Source: Nitrosospira multiformis (GTDB lineage Bacteria > Pseudomonadota > Gammaproteobacteria > Burkholderiales > Nitrosomonadaceae). From it: a stretch of DNA of 64,000 nucleotides. Below the pieces are notes generated by a model. That model was not told the origin of the DNA. It ran no database searches and worked only from the letters and a program-made list of their open reading frames with translations. The stretch spans positions 3,038,001-3,102,000 of the forward strand of contig NZ_FNKY01000001.1 in NCBI RefSeq assembly GCF_900103165.1, in the 5' to 3' direction. A program made the translations under genes and the position numbers. This document shows positions 1 to 9,298 of the stretch, in pieces; position 1 is the stretch's first letter, and every line of letters begins with the position of its first letter.

Positions 1-879
1 GTCCGCAATCTGACCGCTTTCCAGTACGGTTTCCTGGGTGCCTATATTTATTTCATCGGCTCGGTTACGCGCGCATACTTCACGCTGGATCTGACCTCTC
101 ATACTTTCGTCGATGGCGCCATCCGCATGATCGTTGCAAGCATACTGGCGCTGGTTCTTTCCTTCGTCTTCAACTTCACTTTTCCTGAAGACTCCCCGCC
201 CGCTGCGGCGCGAGTTGCCACATCCACCAGTGATGCCGCTAAACCCTCATCCACGGCTGAAACCCCACCTGCCAATGAAGATTCGAAGGACGGTGCCGAT
301 GAGACAGGCTCAACTATACCCGCGAGCCTTAGCCTGCTACCCGTTTTGAGTTTCTTCTTCGGCTTTTATCCGAAACGGGCCGCACTGGCAATCGAACGCG
401 TTGTACTCAAAGTGATGAGGAACATCCCTGGTGACAATTACCGTGCGTTGCCGCTTTCCATGCTTGCCGGGATGAGTTACGCCCATGAATTGCGACTGGA
501 ACGGGAGGGTTACGACAACATTGAAAATTTGTGTAACGCCGACGCTGTGGATTTGGCGGTACGTACCTGCTTCACCTACAATCAATTAAGGCAATGGATA
601 GATCAGGCCTGGCTTGTGGCGCACCTGCGGGAGGATTATCCGGAATTTGTACGGCGTACGGGTATTACAAGCAGTGACGAATTGCATCATTTTCTGTCTA
701 CCTGCCAATCCGCACAGGTCGATGGGGTGGAACAACTTGTAGCGGGTTTATCAATAGACCCCGCGGCAACTCCGTCGTGGAAGGTAAAACTGACAGCTCT
801 TAAAATATTGCTTGATATAGATACTGCTCCACCACGAAATACTGCTGATTCGGACACGAAAGAGCACGGATTGGACTGA
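1..879 (+). CDS. Membrane protein of unknown function, 5' end outside window
   Basis: The reading frame is open from the first base, so the start lies upstream; an ATG at 127 is internal. The visible part has a hydrophobic stretch in the first 25 residues, a second at the ATG (IVASILALVLSFVFNF), a Ser/Thr/Pro/Ala-rich linker and a third hydrophobic stretch (LSLLPVLSFFFGFYP). A soluble C-terminal part of about 170 residues follows. Its segment around REGYDNIENLCNADAVDLA vaguely resembles a helix-hairpin-helix, but this is weak. I do not recognise the family. Its partner genes would lie to the left, outside the window; the next gene is convergent. Confidence 0.7.
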   Translation, partial: VRNLTAFQYGFLGAYIYFIGSVTRAYFTLDLTSHTFVDGAIRMIVASILALVLSFVFNFTFPEDSPPAAARVATSTSDAAKPSSTAETPPANEDSKDGADETGSTIPASLSLLPVLSFFFGFYPKRAALAIERVVLKVMRNIPGDNYRALPLSMLAGMSYAHELRLEREGYDNIENLCNADAVDLAVRTCFTYNQLRQWIDQAWLVAHLREDYPEFVRRTGITSSDELHHFLSTCQSAQVDGVEQLVAGLSIDPAATPSWKVKLTALKILLDIDTAPPRNTADSDTKEHGLD

Positions 880-926
880 GGCCTACGTCGATTGACGGAT
901 ACCCGCCCGGAAACAAAACGTCTGGT

Positions 927-2378
927 TTAAATAACAAGCATATCAACAAACTCGTTGACGGGCGTTGCTTCGAGTTTCACCTGATCAAGGCAGAGATCCG
1001 TGATCGACTTTTGTTGACTGGCGGGAAAGCGGCGCGCAAGATTGATTCTGAATTTTTCTTCCAGTAGCGGAATACCTTCGCCACGGCGAAGCTTGTGGCC
1101 GATGGGGTATTCCACCACCACCTCATCCAGCTTGCCACCATTCCTGAATTCCACCGTGATACCGTTAGCGATAGAACGTTTCTCGGGATCGTGATAATCC
1201 CAGGTGAATTGCGGGTCCTCGACACAAATGATTTTAGCGCGCAGCTCGTCGATGCGTGGGTTGGCTGCGACAGCATCCTCATAATCGGCGGCGGTAAGCC
1301 GCCCGAATATCAGCGATACCGCAACAATATACTGTATGCAATGATCGCGGTCGGCAGGGTTGTTGAGTGGCCCTTTCTTGTCAATAATGCGAATTGCCGC
1401 CTCGTGAGTACGGATGGTGATCTTCCCGATCTCATCGATCCGTTCTTTTATGAAGGGATGCAGCTGCATCGCGCATTCCGCCGCCGTCTGAGAATGGAAT
1501 TCAGCAGGGAATGAAATCTTGAACAGTATGTTTTCCATCACGTATGACCCCCACTGTTCAATCGGCCGCTGAAACCGGAATGGCTGCCCCTTGAACAGTA
1601 CATCGTAAAACCCCCAGGTCTTGGCGGTGAGCGCAGAGGGGTAGCCCATTTCGCCTTTAAGCGTAAGCAATGCCAGCCAGACCGCACGGCTGGTGGCGTC
1701 CCCCGCCGCCCAGGATTTGCGCGACCCGGTATTGGGCGCATGGCGATAGGTACGCAGCGATTGCCCATCCACCCACGCCTGCGAAAGCGCATCGATAATC
1801 TGATCGCGGCTGCCACCAAGCAAATGCATCACAACTGCCACAGAGGCGACTTTCACCAGCACAACATGATCCAGCCCCACCTTATTGAAGCTGTTTCCAA
1901 GCGCGAGGCAACCCTGAATTTCATGCGCCTTGATCATGGCGGTCAGCACGTCGCGCATCGTGAACGGTTTTTTCCCCGCAGCCACTGCATTGCGTGCGCA
2001 CCAGTCCGCAACGGCAAGTATGCCACCCAGATTATCCGACGGATGTCCCCACTCAGCGGCAAGCCAGGTATCGTTAAAATCGAGCCAGCGGATCATGCTG
2101 CCGATATTGAATGCCGCCTGTACCGGATCAAGCTGAAACCGGGTGCCGGGAACTCTGGCTCCATGGGGTACAGTCGTACCGGAAACGACCGGTCCAAGCA
2201 ATTTGGTACAGGCCGAATAAGTAAGCGCTTCCATCGCGCAGCCAAGCGAGTCTATCAGGCAGTTGCGCGCGGTGTCGTAAGCCAGACCACCCTGAATCTC
2301 GCGATTGGTGACATAGTCGGCAATGTCAGCCAGTACTTGATCGGGTTGGGGACGGATATTGGAGATGTGGGATGACAT
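927..2378 (-). CDS. prpD: 2-methylcitrate dehydratase, PrpD/MmgE family
   Basis: The protein of about 483 residues is a full-length cofactor-independent MmgE/PrpD-type dehydratase, which converts 2-methylcitrate to 2-methyl-cis-aconitate in the cytoplasm during propionyl-CoA breakdown. Family-like segments include [20 protein letters not shown] near residues 100-120 and a C-terminal region with [10 protein letters not shown] and [14 protein letters not shown] prefer the ATG two codons inside a GTG at 2384, because an AGGTG sits just before it. It reads the same way as prpC-prpB about 1.5 kb upstream, but a lipoprotein gene and a dedA-type gene intervene. No acnD, prpF or prpE is in the window. 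Confidence 0.9.
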   Translation of the reverse strand: MSSHISNIRPQPDQVLADIADYVTNREIQGGLAYDTARNCLIDSLGCAMEALTYSACTKLLGPVVSGTTVPHGARVPGTRFQLDPVQAAFNIGSMIRWLDFNDTWLAAEWGHPSDNLGGILAVADWCARNAVAAGKKPFTMRDVLTAMIKAHEIQGCLALGNSFNKVGLDHVVLVKVASVAVVMHLLGGSRDQIIDALSQAWVDGQSLRTYRHAPNTGSRKSWAAGDATSRAVWLALLTLKGEMGYPSALTAKTWGFYDVLFKGQPFRFQRPIEQWGSYVMENILFKISFPAEFHSQTAAECAMQLHPFIKERIDEIGKITIRTHEAAIRIIDKKGPLNNPADRDHCIQYIVAVSLIFGRLTAADYEDAVAANPRIDELRAKIICVEDPQFTWDYHDPEKRSIANGITVEFRNGGKLDEVVVEYPIGHKLRRGEGIPLLEEKFRINLARRFPASQQKSITDLCLDQVKLEATPVNEFVDMLVI

Positions 2379-2417
2379 GGTCACCTATTATAGAGCCGGC
2401 CATCTAACAGCGAGCAT

Positions 2418-2488
2418 CGTCTTTCCCGCGAAAGCGAGAACCCATTGATCTTTTTTCGTCGTCTTTCCCGCGAAAGTGGGAATCCAGA
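2418..2488. repeat. Two copies of a short intergenic repeat (CGTCTTTCCCGCGAAAG type)
   Basis: Two near-identical units of about 28 bp lie at 2418-2444 and 2460-2488, sharing CGTCTTTCCCGCGAAAG. Each can form a small CCCGC-GAAA-GxGGG hairpin. Read on the minus strand they give FAGKT-like peptides inside a 79-codon open frame. That is typical of dispersed intergenic repeats and not a sign of a gene. They fill most of the space between prpD and the MliC-like gene. Confidence 0.7.
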
Positions 2489-2602
2489 GACGCTCTCTAA
2501 ATGACTTCATCACTGACTGCGTAATAATAGGTAAGCGGTCGACAATCTCAGTCTTCTGAACCGTTGATGACAGCACCGTATCTGCCCTATCCGCGTTGAA
2601 CC

Positions 2603-2992
2603 TTATCCAGTACTCGCCTGAACACACCTCTCGATTATGTCTCCCGTAGTACCATCATTCTTGTGTTGGAGGAGCATGCCTTCCGAGCCTGGTCCCATCC
2701 CCTTTGTCCACCACTCCAGTCCGCCATCGGCGTAGCGTGCGCCGCTGCCCGATATGATGATGATCATCTCGCGCGTCTTGCCCTCATACTCCACAACGGC
2801 CGTAGTACCGGAGTGATAGGACGCGTTCACGATGCGACCGCTATTGCAGCGGTAGACAATTGGCGCGTCAATATCCGCTTTCCTCTCGGCAACTGGTGCG
2901 TTGGCGGGAGAGAGATGACTACAACCAGGCAAGACGACGGCAATGACGAAAAGAAAAAAACGCTTCAATATTTGAGCCCAGATATGAGTCAT
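2603..2992 (-). CDS. MliC-like membrane-bound lysozyme inhibitor lipoprotein
   Basis: A 129-residue precursor has a hydrophobic N-terminus (FFLFVIAVVLPGCS) ending in a lipobox-like LPGC, so it is probably an acylated lipoprotein. The mature part carries the pattern of the MliC/PliC family of C-type lysozyme inhibitors: VYRCNSG near the N-terminus, a beta-rich core, then LEWWTKG and a late Cys. The two cysteines could form the usual disulfide. It sits 61 bp downstream of the dedA-type gene on the same strand, so both may share a transcript. Family assignment is from motif memory. Confidence 0.75.
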   Translation of the reverse strand: MTHIWAQILKRFFLFVIAVVLPGCSHLSPANAPVAERKADIDAPIVYRCNSGRIVNASYHSGTTAVVEYEGKTREMIIIISGSGARYADGGLEWWTKGMGPGSEGMLLQHKNDGTTGDIIERCVQASTG

Positions 2993-3053
2993 GTCTGATC
3001 ATCTTGGGGCAAAGAACTGGCGACCGTATTCTCCCTTTTTCTCAATTCTGTAT

Positions 3054-3644
3054 TCATTTCAGATTTCGATAAATCAGCCACACTGTGGCCGCAATCAGTG
3101 GGCCTGCCAGCCACCAACCCGCTACATGTACCTGCATCAACCCCATCTTGATCCGGTCTCCCAGAAAATAGACGCCGCTCGTCCAGGCGCCCACCCACAA
3201 TATACCGCCAAGTGCATTGTAGGCGACAAACTTCCCCCATGGCATCCGCATACTTCCGGCAAAGATTCCGTTCAACTGCCGCAGCACCGGAAAAAAGCGC
3301 GCGACAATCACTGTCGCAGGGCCAAACCGGTCAAAGAATTTTTGCGCAGCTTCTAGCCGTACCGGGGTGATCCCGATACGGTTGCCATGGCGCACCGCCC
3401 AGCGATGCCCTCCCCAGCGCCCAATCAGATAGCCAACGTTATCTCCAAGAATCACTGCCGGTATCGCCCAACCGGCCACAGCGGCGATGCTAAGCTCCCC
3501 CTTTAGTGCAAGCAAGGTCGCGGCAATCAGGAAGGTTTCTCCCGGCAGCGGTAAACCGAACGACTCGGTGAATAACACAACAAACAACGCCTTATAGCCG
3601 TATTGCGCCAGATAAGGATGCGCTGCTGCGACAAGATCATTCAT
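3054..3644 (-). CDS. DedA-family (SNARE-associated) membrane protein
   Basis: A 196-residue integral membrane protein with the DedA signatures: LPLPGETFLIAATLLAL in the first third, and VIVARFFPVLRQLNGIFAGS, with its conserved Arg and Gly, in the middle. About four or five hydrophobic segments are visible. DedA proteins act in envelope homeostasis and lipid-carrier or proton-coupled transport; the substrate cannot be told from this sequence. It lies upstream of the MliC-like gene on the same strand and interrupts the prp genes. Confidence 0.88.
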   Translation of the reverse strand: MNDLVAAAHPYLAQYGYKALFVVLFTESFGLPLPGETFLIAATLLALKGELSIAAVAGWAIPAVILGDNVGYLIGRWGGHRWAVRHGNRIGITPVRLEAAQKFFDRFGPATVIVARFFPVLRQLNGIFAGSMRMPWGKFVAYNALGGILWVGAWTSGVYFLGDRIKMGLMQVHVAGWWLAGPLIAATVWLIYRNLK

Positions 3645-3715
3645 GCACGAATTATTGCTGCGGTTTGTGATTCCGCTGCAAGCATGAAAGCATTGTGGTA
3701 GAACCCGCCTGACAT

Positions 3716-3745
3716 CTCAGTTAATGCAAGCTCAGTTAATACAAA
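3716..3745. repeat. Tandem 15-bp direct repeat in the dedA-prpC spacer
   Basis: CTCAGTTAATGCAAG at 3716-3730 is followed directly by CTCAGTTAATACAAA at 3731-3745. The repeat lies in the 274-bp spacer between prpC and the dedA-type gene. I found no convincing promoter or terminator in the rest of the spacer. Confidence 0.6.
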
Positions 3746-3918
3746 CTATAGCTGGCCAAACAAAATAGAAAGAATAGGAACAGACACGATTATTTCTTAA
3801 AATTCTTTTGGTCACAGGTACGTTGTTCGAAAAAGGTGGATATAACCGGCGGCGACATCGATTACCCCTTCCATCCCTCTGCCAATATTACGTTTCCGAA
3901 TTTTCCCAACCCGTTTGA

Positions 3919-5076
3919 CTAAGTGCGTGCGGAAATCGGAGCAAACTCCCGATCCTCGGGTCCGATGTAATTCGCCGAAGGCCGAATAATCTTATTGTCC
4001 ACGCGTTGCTCAATAATGTGCGCGGCCCAGCCGCTGGTGCGGGCAATCGCAAACAGTGGCGTAAACATGGCTGTCGGTATCCCCATCATGTGATAACTCA
4101 CGGCTGAGAACCAGTCGAGGTTGGGGAACATTTTTTTGATATCCCACATCACCGTTTCCAGTCTTGCGGCAACATCAAACATTTTCATGTCGCCTGCTTC
4201 TGCCGAGAGTTGTCTCGCTACCTCCCGTATGATCCGGTTACGCGGGTCGGAGACGGTGTAAACCGGGTGGCCGAACCCGATGATGATTTCCTTGTCCGCC
4301 ACTCGGCGGCGGATATCGGCTTCAGCTTCATCCGGAGTATCGTAGCGCTTCTGGATATCGAACGCGGCCTCATTGGCGCCACCATGCTTCGATCCGCGCA
4401 GTGCGCCGATGGCGCCGGTGATGGCGGAATAAAAATCCGAGCCGGTTCCGGCGATCACGCGCGCGGTAAAAGTAGAAGCATTGAACTCATGCTCTGCGTA
4501 TAGCACCAGCGAGGTATGCATCGCCTTCACCCAACTTTGCGGCGGCGGTTTGCCATGCAGCAGGCTCAAGAAATTTCCACCGATTGAATCATCGCTGGTT
4601 GCCACGTCAATCCGGCGATTGTTATGAGAGTAGTGATACCAGTAAAGCAGTAGAGGTCCCAGGCAGGCCAGCAGCCGGTCAGCCAGATCGCGCGCGCCCT
4701 CAACGGTATGTTTTTCCGCCTCCGGCAGCATCGTGCCCAACGCGGCGACGCCAGTACGCAAGACATCCATCGGGTGCGCCGTTACGGGAATCGTTTCCAG
4801 TACGGTTTTAAGGCCGGCAGGAAGATCACGCAGGCTTCTCAGTTTTTCCTTGTACGCAGCCAGCTCCGCCAGCGTGGGCAGCTTTTCATGAATCAGCAGA
4901 TAGGCAATTTCTTCGAATTCACAGGTATCGGCTACGTCCAGAATGTCGTAACCGCGATAATGCAGATCGTTGCCGGTTCTACCGACGCTGCAGATGGCGG
5001 TATTACCCGCCACTACGCCTGACAGCGTGACAGATTTCTTGCCTTTCAAGCCAGGATTTTGGATAACTTCACTCAT
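3919..5076 (-). CDS. prpC: 2-methylcitrate synthase
   Basis: The enzyme condenses propionyl-CoA with oxaloacetate to 2-methylcitrate. At 385 residues it is the short citrate-synthase type without the N-terminal extension of GltA. Active-site segments are present: [29 protein letters not shown] and [17 protein letters not shown]. Pairing with prpB, together with the length, favours PrpC over a second GltA; the window also holds a clear gltA at 14.8 kb. It overlaps the end of prpB by 8 bp, which suggests translational coupling in a prpB-prpC operon. Confidence 0.93.
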   Translation of the reverse strand: MSEVIQNPGLKGKKSVTLSGVVAGNTAICSVGRTGNDLHYRGYDILDVADTCEFEEIAYLLIHEKLPTLAELAAYKEKLRSLRDLPAGLKTVLETIPVTAHPMDVLRTGVAALGTMLPEAEKHTVEGARDLADRLLACLGPLLLYWYHYSHNNRRIDVATSDDSIGGNFLSLLHGKPPPQSWVKAMHTSLVLYAEHEFNASTFTARVIAGTGSDFYSAITGAIGALRGSKHGGANEAAFDIQKRYDTPDEAEADIRRRVADKEIIIGFGHPVYTVSDPRNRIIREVARQLSAEAGDMKMFDVAARLETVMWDIKKMFPNLDWFSAVSYHMMGIPTAMFTPLFAIARTSGWAAHIIEQRVDNKIIRPSANYIGPEDREFAPISART

Positions 5077-5968
5077 TTTCAGGTTTTTTGGAAGATTGGA
5101 AAAACAAACTATTCAGCTTCTCCTCGTAGGCATGGTAATCGAGAAATTCGTATAGCTCGGCACGGGTCTGCATGGTATCCATTACATTTTTCTGCGAGCC
5201 CTCATTGCGTATTGCCCGATATACATTGAGAGCAGCGGCATTCATCGCCCGAAATGCAGATAGAGGATAAAGCACCAGGGAAACGTTCGACTCGGCCAAC
5301 TCCTCGACTGTAAAGAGAGGCGTTACGCCAAACTCGGTGATGTTGGCGAGGATCGGAACCTGCGCGGCGGCCGCGAACTGCCGGTACATGCCCAATTCAG
5401 TAACGGCCTCGGGAAAAACCATATCCGCACCCGCTTCCACATATCGGCTCACGCGGTCTATGGCAGCTTGTAGTCCTTCAACCGCCAGTGCATCGGTGCG
5501 CGCCATTATGACAAAATCGGAATCGGTCCTGGCATCCACAGCCGCCTTGATGCGATCCACCATTTCCCCATGGCTGACGACAGCCTTGCCCGGACGGTGG
5601 CCGCAGCGTTTGGCCTGTACCTGGTCTTCAATATGCATCGCCCCTGCCCCGGACTTGATCAGTGATTTCACCGTACGGGCGATATTAAAGGCACTGCTTC
5701 CGAAGCCAGTATCCGCGTCCACCAGCAATGGCAGATTGGTGATGTCCGTGATGCGGCGCACATCTGTCAACACGTCATCCAGCGTCGAAATAGCGAGATC
5801 GGGAAGACCCAGGGAACCTGCCGCCACGCCGGCACCGGAAAGATAAATCGCCTTGAAGCCGGTAAGCTCCGCCATGCGCGCAGCATACGCATTGACGCAG
5901 CCCGCCACCTGCAAGGGCTTCTCGGCGGCAAGCGCGGCACGGAAACGAAAACCAGCGGAGATAATCAT
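5069..5968 (-). CDS. prpB: 2-methylisocitrate lyase
   Basis: This 299-residue enzyme of the isocitrate-lyase/PEP-mutase superfamily splits 2-methylisocitrate into pyruvate and succinate. Visible motifs are [20 protein letters not shown], the metal-binding [11 protein letters not shown], and the catalytic KRCGH loop at about residue 125. The succinate produced would enter the succinate dehydrogenase encoded nearby. It is the first gene of the prpB-prpC pair. The mdh relic lies immediately upstream on the same strand, so it may once have belonged to an mdh-prpB-prpC transcript. Confidence 0.93.
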   Translation of the reverse strand: MIISAGFRFRAALAAEKPLQVAGCVNAYAARMAELTGFKAIYLSGAGVAAGSLGLPDLAISTLDDVLTDVRRITDITNLPLLVDADTGFGSSAFNIARTVKSLIKSGAGAMHIEDQVQAKRCGHRPGKAVVSHGEMVDRIKAAVDARTDSDFVIMARTDALAVEGLQAAIDRVSRYVEAGADMVFPEAVTELGMYRQFAAAAQVPILANITEFGVTPLFTVEELAESNVSLVLYPLSAFRAMNAAALNVYRAIRNEGSQKNVMDTMQTRAELYEFLDYHAYEEKLNSLFFQSSKKPENE

Positions 5969-6002
5969 GGAAACAGAAAGATACTAAAGTGTCGAGGTAC
6001 AG

Positions 6003-6251
6003 TTATCCAAGCAGATGCTTGACAGAATCCCGTTCTTCCACCAATTCCTGGTAGGTCGCCTGCATTTTCGCTTTGCTGAATTCGCTTATCTCAAGGTCGG
6101 GGACGATTCTGTAGCCCCCCTCCCGGCAGGTCACGGGATAGCCGTATATAACACCCTTCGGGAATGCCATAGCTGCCGTCCGAGGAGATACCCAGTCATT
6201 TTCCCGCGTCCCAAAAAGCCAGTCACGAACATGATCAATAGCTGCAAGCAA
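6003..6251 (-). pseudogene. mdh: Malate dehydrogenase remnant (C-terminal fragment with frameshifts)
   Basis: The translation begins AAIDHVRDWLFGTRENDWVS and ends KMQATYQELVEERDSVKHLLG, which is the C-terminus of NAD malate dehydrogenase. Only about 80 of the usual 325 or so codons remain. In the middle the frame reads PRTAAMAFPKG, whereas another frame reads SSDGSYGIPEG, the expected family sequence. A deletion after DWVS and an extra G in GAAGGGTG therefore make two nearly compensating shifts. The N-terminal NAD-binding and catalytic parts are missing. An intact mdh may exist elsewhere. Confidence 0.85.
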
Positions 6252-6716
6252 AAATCAGAACACAACAATCACCCGCAGGCAATTTCGGCTCAGATCTCTA
6301 ATCCATCCTGAAATGCAATGCTCAGCGCGACGCAGAAGATCCTTTTAATCCGGATGCTTCATAAATTCGCGTGATGATTGTACAGAGTTCTGTTTTGTAT
6401 GGAGATTCTTTGAAAGCGTAGCGTAGTTATTCATACGCTCGACTGAACAAAATTTCCATACGAAACACAAGACCAGCGAAGACGCGCGTCAATTTATGAA
6501 ACATTCGGGTTAGTATATGCCCAACGCACCGGACTATAAAAACATTCCACCCTACTGTCAATTTAGGCAGCATTCGGAGTTCATCCTGGACTAAAATCCG
6601 GCCTTAAACCCTATTACTTATAGGGTTTACTTGTACGGCATTCATATTGTATCGCTCAGTATAACGGTCTACACTAAGTTGGTGGATGGTGAGACCGGCA
6701 CCTTGGAAGTAAAAAA
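6252..6716. other. Gene-free spacer upstream of sdhC
   Basis: This 465-bp stretch has no credible gene. It holds an imperfect inverted repeat (separate entry), AT-rich sequence and the presumed sdh promoter. I could not identify a convincing -35/-10 pair. The missing 5' part of mdh is not recognisable here. Confidence 0.6.
6388..6473. repeat. Long imperfect inverted repeat
   Basis: The left arm, with TTTTGTATGGAGATTCTTTG and AAGCGTA, pairs imperfectly with the right arm, containing TACGCT and AAAATTTCCATACGAAA. The arms are roughly 35-40 bases with several mismatches around a short AT-rich loop. Such a structure could be a decayed miniature element or an mRNA hairpin; nothing shows its function. 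Confidence 0.5.
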
Positions 6717-7094
6717 TTGCAAAGAACACGTCCCAAGTTTCTTAATTTGATGGAAATCAAACAGCCACTCCCGGCTGTGATTTCGGTTCTGCATCGCATA
6801 AGCGGTGCGCTACTATTTTTCCCGGGGATCCCTCTCCTTCTTTGCGGCCTGGAGATGACGCTGAATTCTCCTCAAGGCTACGCCCGATTTCAGGCTCTTG
6901 TGAGCGGCTCCCTGTCCAAAGCCGCATTGACTCTCCTGTTGTGGTTCTTCCTGCATCATCTCTGTGCGGGCATTCGTTTCCTCGCACTGGATCTGCATTA
7001 TGGCGGCACGCGAGAACAGGCACGATTGACCAGCAAGGTGGTACTGGCTGCGGGGATCATTCTCACCTTCTTGATTTCGCTATTGATATGGTGA
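6717..7094 (+). CDS. sdhC: Succinate dehydrogenase cytochrome b556 subunit
   Basis: A 125-residue membrane anchor with three hydrophobic helices. The conserved SVLHRISGALLFFPGIPLLL segment binds haem b and quinone, and HHLCAGIRFLALD follows in helix 2. With SdhD it holds the SdhA-SdhB catalytic dimer on the inner membrane. The start is a TTG preceded by GGAAG at good spacing; an in-frame ATG 11 codons later is less likely by alignment. Its last codons overlap the sdhD start (ATGGTGA). Confidence 0.9.
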   Translation: MQRTRPKFLNLMEIKQPLPAVISVLHRISGALLFFPGIPLLLCGLEMTLNSPQGYARFQALVSGSLSKAALTLLLWFFLHHLCAGIRFLALDLHYGGTREQARLTSKVVLAAGIILTFLISLLIW

Positions 7095-7450
7095 AGCGTA
7101 TAGTCACCGGTGCGCATTACGGGCTGCGGGATTGGCTGGCGCAGCGCGTGACCGCCGTGGTGATGGTCGCCTTTGTCCTGTGTCTGGCCGTCGCACTGCT
7201 GATTTCGCCGCCACACGATTACGCCACATGGAAATCGCTGTTCAGTGGCCGATGGATGCGTATTGCCTCCTTCCTGTTTCTTGTCAGCCTGTTCTGGCAT
7301 GCCTGGATCGGCATGCGTAATATCCTGATGGACTATGTTCACGCTACCGGCATCCGCCTGACGTTGCAGATATTGGTCGTATTGTCCCTGTTGTTTTATA
7401 CCGTCTGGTCTGCGGAAATCCTGTGGGCCCTGGAGTTCACGTGGCGATAG
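7088..7450 (+). CDS. sdhD: Succinate dehydrogenase membrane anchor subunit
   Basis: The 120-residue product has three hydrophobic helices and SdhD-like segments [17 protein letters not shown] at the N-terminus and [15 protein letters not shown] in the second half. I chose the ATG at 7088 because the protein then starts [13 protein letters not shown] as in the family and overlaps the sdhC stop by 7 bp. The open frame extends further upstream but has no homology there. Its end overlaps the sdhA start. Confidence 0.9.
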   Translation: MVKRIVTGAHYGLRDWLAQRVTAVVMVAFVLCLAVALLISPPHDYATWKSLFSGRWMRIASFLFLVSLFWHAWIGMRNILMDYVHATGIRLTLQILVVLSLLFYTVWSAEILWALEFTWR

Positions 7451-9204
7451 CCAAAAGAAAATTTGATGCGGTAATCGTCGGCGCCGGCGGTGCGGGCATG
7501 CGTGCCGCATTGCAATTATCGGAAGCAGGACTCAAGGTGGCGGTATTATCCAAGGTATTCCCCACCCGATCTCACACAGTGGCTGCGCAGGGCGGCATTG
7601 CCGCGGCGCTTGGGAATGTCACCGAAGACAACTGGCACTGGCACATGTACGACACAGTGAAAGGGTCTGATTATCTCGGCGACCAGGATGCCATCGAGTT
7701 CATGTGCCGCCAGGCCAGTGAGGTGGTATATGAACTGGAGCATTATGGCATGCCGTTCGATCGGCTGGAGAACGGCAAAATTTACCAGCGTCCCTTCGGC
7801 GGCCAATCGCAGAATTTTGGCGGCGCGCAGGCAACGCGCTCGTGCGCGGCGGCGGATCGCACCGGCCACGCCATGCTGCATACACTATATCAACGCAACG
7901 TGCGCGCCAACACCCAGTTTTTTGTTGAATGGATGGGGCTGGATCTGATCCGCGATGAAGACGGCGAAGTGTGCGGCATAACGGCGCTGGACATGGAAAC
8001 CGGCGAAGTCATGGCGCTGCAGGCAAGAGCCACCTTGTTCGCCACCGGCGGCGGGGCACGCATATTCCATGCCAGTACCAATGCATTCATCAATACCGGA
8101 GACGGTCTCGGCATGGCGGCACGCGCCGGCATACCTTTGGAGGATATGGAATTCTGGCAATTCCATCCCACCGGCGTGTATGGAGTGGGCGTACTCATCA
8201 GCGAGGCGGTACGTGGCGAGGGCGGCTATCTGCTTAACAGGGATGGCGAGCGCTTCATGGAGCGCTACGCCCCCCACGCCAAAGATCTGGCCAGCCGCGA
8301 CGTCGTATCGCGCGCCCTGACTACGGAAATCAAGGAAGGACGCGGCTGTGGCAGGGATGCCGACCATCTGCTGCTGAAACTCGATCATCTGGGTGCGGAC
8401 GTGATCAAGACACGGCTGCCGGGCATTCGTGAAATTTCCATGAAGTTTGCTCACGCCGACCCGATCCGTGACCCGATTCCGGTGGCGCCTACCGCGCATT
8501 ACATGATGGGCGGAATCCCCACCAATTATTACGGACAGGTGGTGGCGCCTTACAAAACCGGGCCCGAAGAAGTGGTGCAAGGTTTTTATGCCGTAGGCGA
8601 GTGCGCTTGCGTTTCCGTGCATGGCGGCAATCGCCTGGGGACCAATTCGCTGCTCGATATCGTGGTGTTCGGACGAGCCGCGGGCAATCAAATTATCGAG
8701 GAACTGAAAAAGAACCCTCATCACAAGCAGTTACCGGCGGATGCCGCCGATAAGTCGCTTGCACGGCTGGCCCGGCTGGATGGTCAGAAGAATGGGGAAA
8801 GCGTAGCGCAAGTCGGCGATGCGCTACGCAAAACCATGCAGGCGCATTGTGGTGTCTTCCGTTTCGCAGACATGCTCAAGCAGGGTGTTTCAAAAATTGA
8901 CGAAGTGGCGGAACGTGCCAGGCACACCGGGATCGGGGACAAGAGCAGAGTCTTCAATACCGCCCGGGTGGAAGCGCTGGAACTCGACAACCTTGTAGAA
9001 GTAGCAGTGGCCACCATGGTATCGGCTGAAGCGCGCACTGAAAGCCGCGGCGCCCATGCCCGTGACGATTTTCCAGAGCGGGATGATAATAAGTGGCTGA
9101 AGCACACTTTATTCTTTAGTGAAGGACGACGGCTGGATTACAAACCGGTCCGGTTAAAACCGTTGACGGTGGAATCGTTCCCGCCCAAAGCGAGAACCTA
9201 TTAA
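7441..9204 (+). CDS. sdhA: Succinate dehydrogenase flavoprotein subunit
   Basis: The catalytic subunit of complex II oxidises succinate to fumarate. At 587 residues it is full length. Visible are the dinucleotide fold [16 protein letters not shown], the FAD-linking [15 protein letters not shown], the active-site [11 protein letters not shown] region and the C-terminal [18 protein letters not shown]. The GTG at 7441 gives the family N-terminus and overlaps sdhD by 10 bp; a start at 7423 is possible. Unusually, sdhB does not follow: zwf and glgP come first. Confidence 0.96.
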   Translation: MAIAKRKFDAVIVGAGGAGMRAALQLSEAGLKVAVLSKVFPTRSHTVAAQGGIAAALGNVTEDNWHWHMYDTVKGSDYLGDQDAIEFMCRQASEVVYELEHYGMPFDRLENGKIYQRPFGGQSQNFGGAQATRSCAAADRTGHAMLHTLYQRNVRANTQFFVEWMGLDLIRDEDGEVCGITALDMETGEVMALQARATLFATGGGARIFHASTNAFINTGDGLGMAARAGIPLEDMEFWQFHPTGVYGVGVLISEAVRGEGGYLLNRDGERFMERYAPHAKDLASRDVVSRALTTEIKEGRGCGRDADHLLLKLDHLGADVIKTRLPGIREISMKFAHADPIRDPIPVAPTAHYMMGGIPTNYYGQVVAPYKTGPEEVVQGFYAVGECACVSVHGGNRLGTNSLLDIVVFGRAAGNQIIEELKKNPHHKQLPADAADKSLARLARLDGQKNGESVAQVGDALRKTMQAHCGVFRFADMLKQGVSKIDEVAERARHTGIGDKSRVFNTARVEALELDNLVEVAVATMVSAEARTESRGAHARDDFPERDDNKWLKHTLFFSEGRRLDYKPVRLKPLTVESFPPKARTY

Positions 9205-9298
9205 CGAGAAAGTCACACATTAATGAGAAAATCTTCAACTATTGATGTATAGGATACAGATATATTATTAGCGCACGCCGAATATGGGGGAAAGAAAA

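Noticed and set aside
2388..2627. 79-codon minus-strand frame with FAGKT-like peptides
   Set aside because: It is the translation of two copies of an intergenic DNA repeat, with no ribosome site or homology.
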